Assembly: GCF_010614725.1 (NCBI RefSeq)
Contig: NZ_JAAEHL010000004.1
Location: 372,001-436,000 of the forward strand
Direction of reading: 5' to 3'
DNA: 64,000 nucleotides
Source of the DNA: Flavobacterium ajazii
GTDB taxonomy: Bacteria; Bacteroidota; Bacteroidia; Flavobacteriales; Flavobacteriaceae
Shown here: positions 63,635 through 64,000 of the stretch, one piece after another
Layout: each line of letters opens with the position of its first letter
How positions within the stretch are numbered: position 1 is the first letter of the stretch
Translations under genes and position numbers: made by a program
Notes under the pieces: generated by a model
Databases searched by the model: none
The model's input: only the letters and a program-made list of their open reading frames with translations
What the model was told of the DNA's origin: nothing

Positions 63635-64000
63635 ATGCCTTTATTTCAAACTATACAATGCAATGAAAACACCCGAATTTTAATTTGGGAGATAACCGAA
63701 TCTTTTGACGAATTAAGAAGTAAAGTTGTCTTAAAAGAAAAAACGCAATTGAGGTTGAATGGGATGAAATCTGAAATGCATCAGCGCGCTTTTTTGAGCG
63801 TTCGCATGCTAATTCAGGAAATGGGTTTCACAGATAAAGACCTGCATTATGACGAATTCGGAAAGCCGTATTTCGATTGTCATAATTATATATCAATTAC
63901 GCATTCGTATCATTTTGCCGCAATTATTATTAGCGATGAAACAGTTGGAATCGATATGGAGTTGCAGCGTGAAAAAATCATCCGTATAGGGGATAAATTT
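63635..64000 (+). CDS. 4'-phosphopantetheinyl transferase superfamily protein, C-terminus cut off
   Basis: The 122 visible residues belong to a Sfp/AcpT-type enzyme that moves phosphopantetheine from CoA to carrier proteins. Visible motifs are FGKPYFDCHNYISITHSYHF (the KPY/H-S substrate region) and GIDMELQRE, with the Mg-binding Asp and Glu. The gene runs off the right edge, so the second half (WxxKE motif) is missing. It is divergent from ahcY. Confidence 0.85.
   Translation, partial: MPLFQTIQCNENTRILIWEITESFDELRSKVVLKEKTQLRLNGMKSEMHQRAFLSVRMLIQEMGFTDKDLHYDEFGKPYFDCHNYISITHSYHFAAIIISDETVGIDMELQREKIIRIGDKF

Overview
The window looks like chromosomal DNA of a Flavobacterium species (Bacteroidota). 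The evidence is AT-rich sequence, A-rich upstream regions in place of Shine-Dalgarno sites, repeated TTG / TAnnTTTG promoter elements, lipoboxes typical of Bacteroidota lipoproteins, and the type IX secretion and gliding genes porV-porU next to gldJ in the order known from F. johnsoniae. Most of the window is ordinary core genome. I see no prophage, integrase, transposase, CRISPR array, tRNA or rRNA.

Layout. 1-6280: an M3 peptidase fragment, a very large TraB/GumN-type protein, a queuosine-precursor transporter, a lipoprotein and the DNA glycosylase Tag. 6376-14005: a TPP-riboswitch-controlled thiamine operon, thiS-thiC-thiE-like-thiD-thiE-thiG-[GxxExxY cassette]-thiH-thiF. 14002-21002: MOSC protein, aat, a DUF3127 protein, flavin reductase, histidine kinase, transglutaminase-like protein, HIT protein, greA and a small Rieske-like lipoprotein. 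21056-27367: a TonB receptor with its own TPP riboswitch, arfB, a P-loop kinase/DUF4301 fusion, a PnuC-type transporter and a PcrB-like prenyltransferase. 27462-28811: a Crp/Fnr regulator followed by a small membrane protein and a group III truncated haemoglobin. 28906-40928: an M16 peptidase pair, ribosomal proteins L21/L27, an AsmA-like protein, miaE, a glycosyltransferase and three lipoproteins. 40997-48212: an AraC regulator with an AhpD-like protein, an M1 peptidase, pdhA-pdhC and cdd. 48288-56661: porV-porU on the minus strand, divergent from gldJ-murF. 57045-59737: an alkylation-repair cluster of alkB, a small Ada zinc protein, a 2OG-Fe(II) oxygenase and an AraC-methyltransferase. 59879-64000: an SMR pump, a WG-repeat-like protein, a possible Flavo-1 RNA, ahcY and a truncated phosphopantetheinyl transferase.

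The most interesting signals lie between genes. A GxxExxY gene with the residues of a PD-(D/E)XK nuclease sits between thiG and thiH, bounded by 30-bp inverted repeats that match at 26 positions. The Ada protein appears split, and its small zinc domain lacks the methyl-accepting cysteine. A perfect 7-bp-arm palindrome lies at about -43 in front of the haemoglobin operon, directly downstream of a Crp/Fnr gene. The greA transcript appears to begin with a terminator-like hairpin. At least six families of short palindromic repeats are scattered through the intergenic spaces; some supply terminators, one supplies a promoter element and one seems to encode part of a signal peptide.

All calls come from reading the sequence and from memory of protein families. 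No searches were run.
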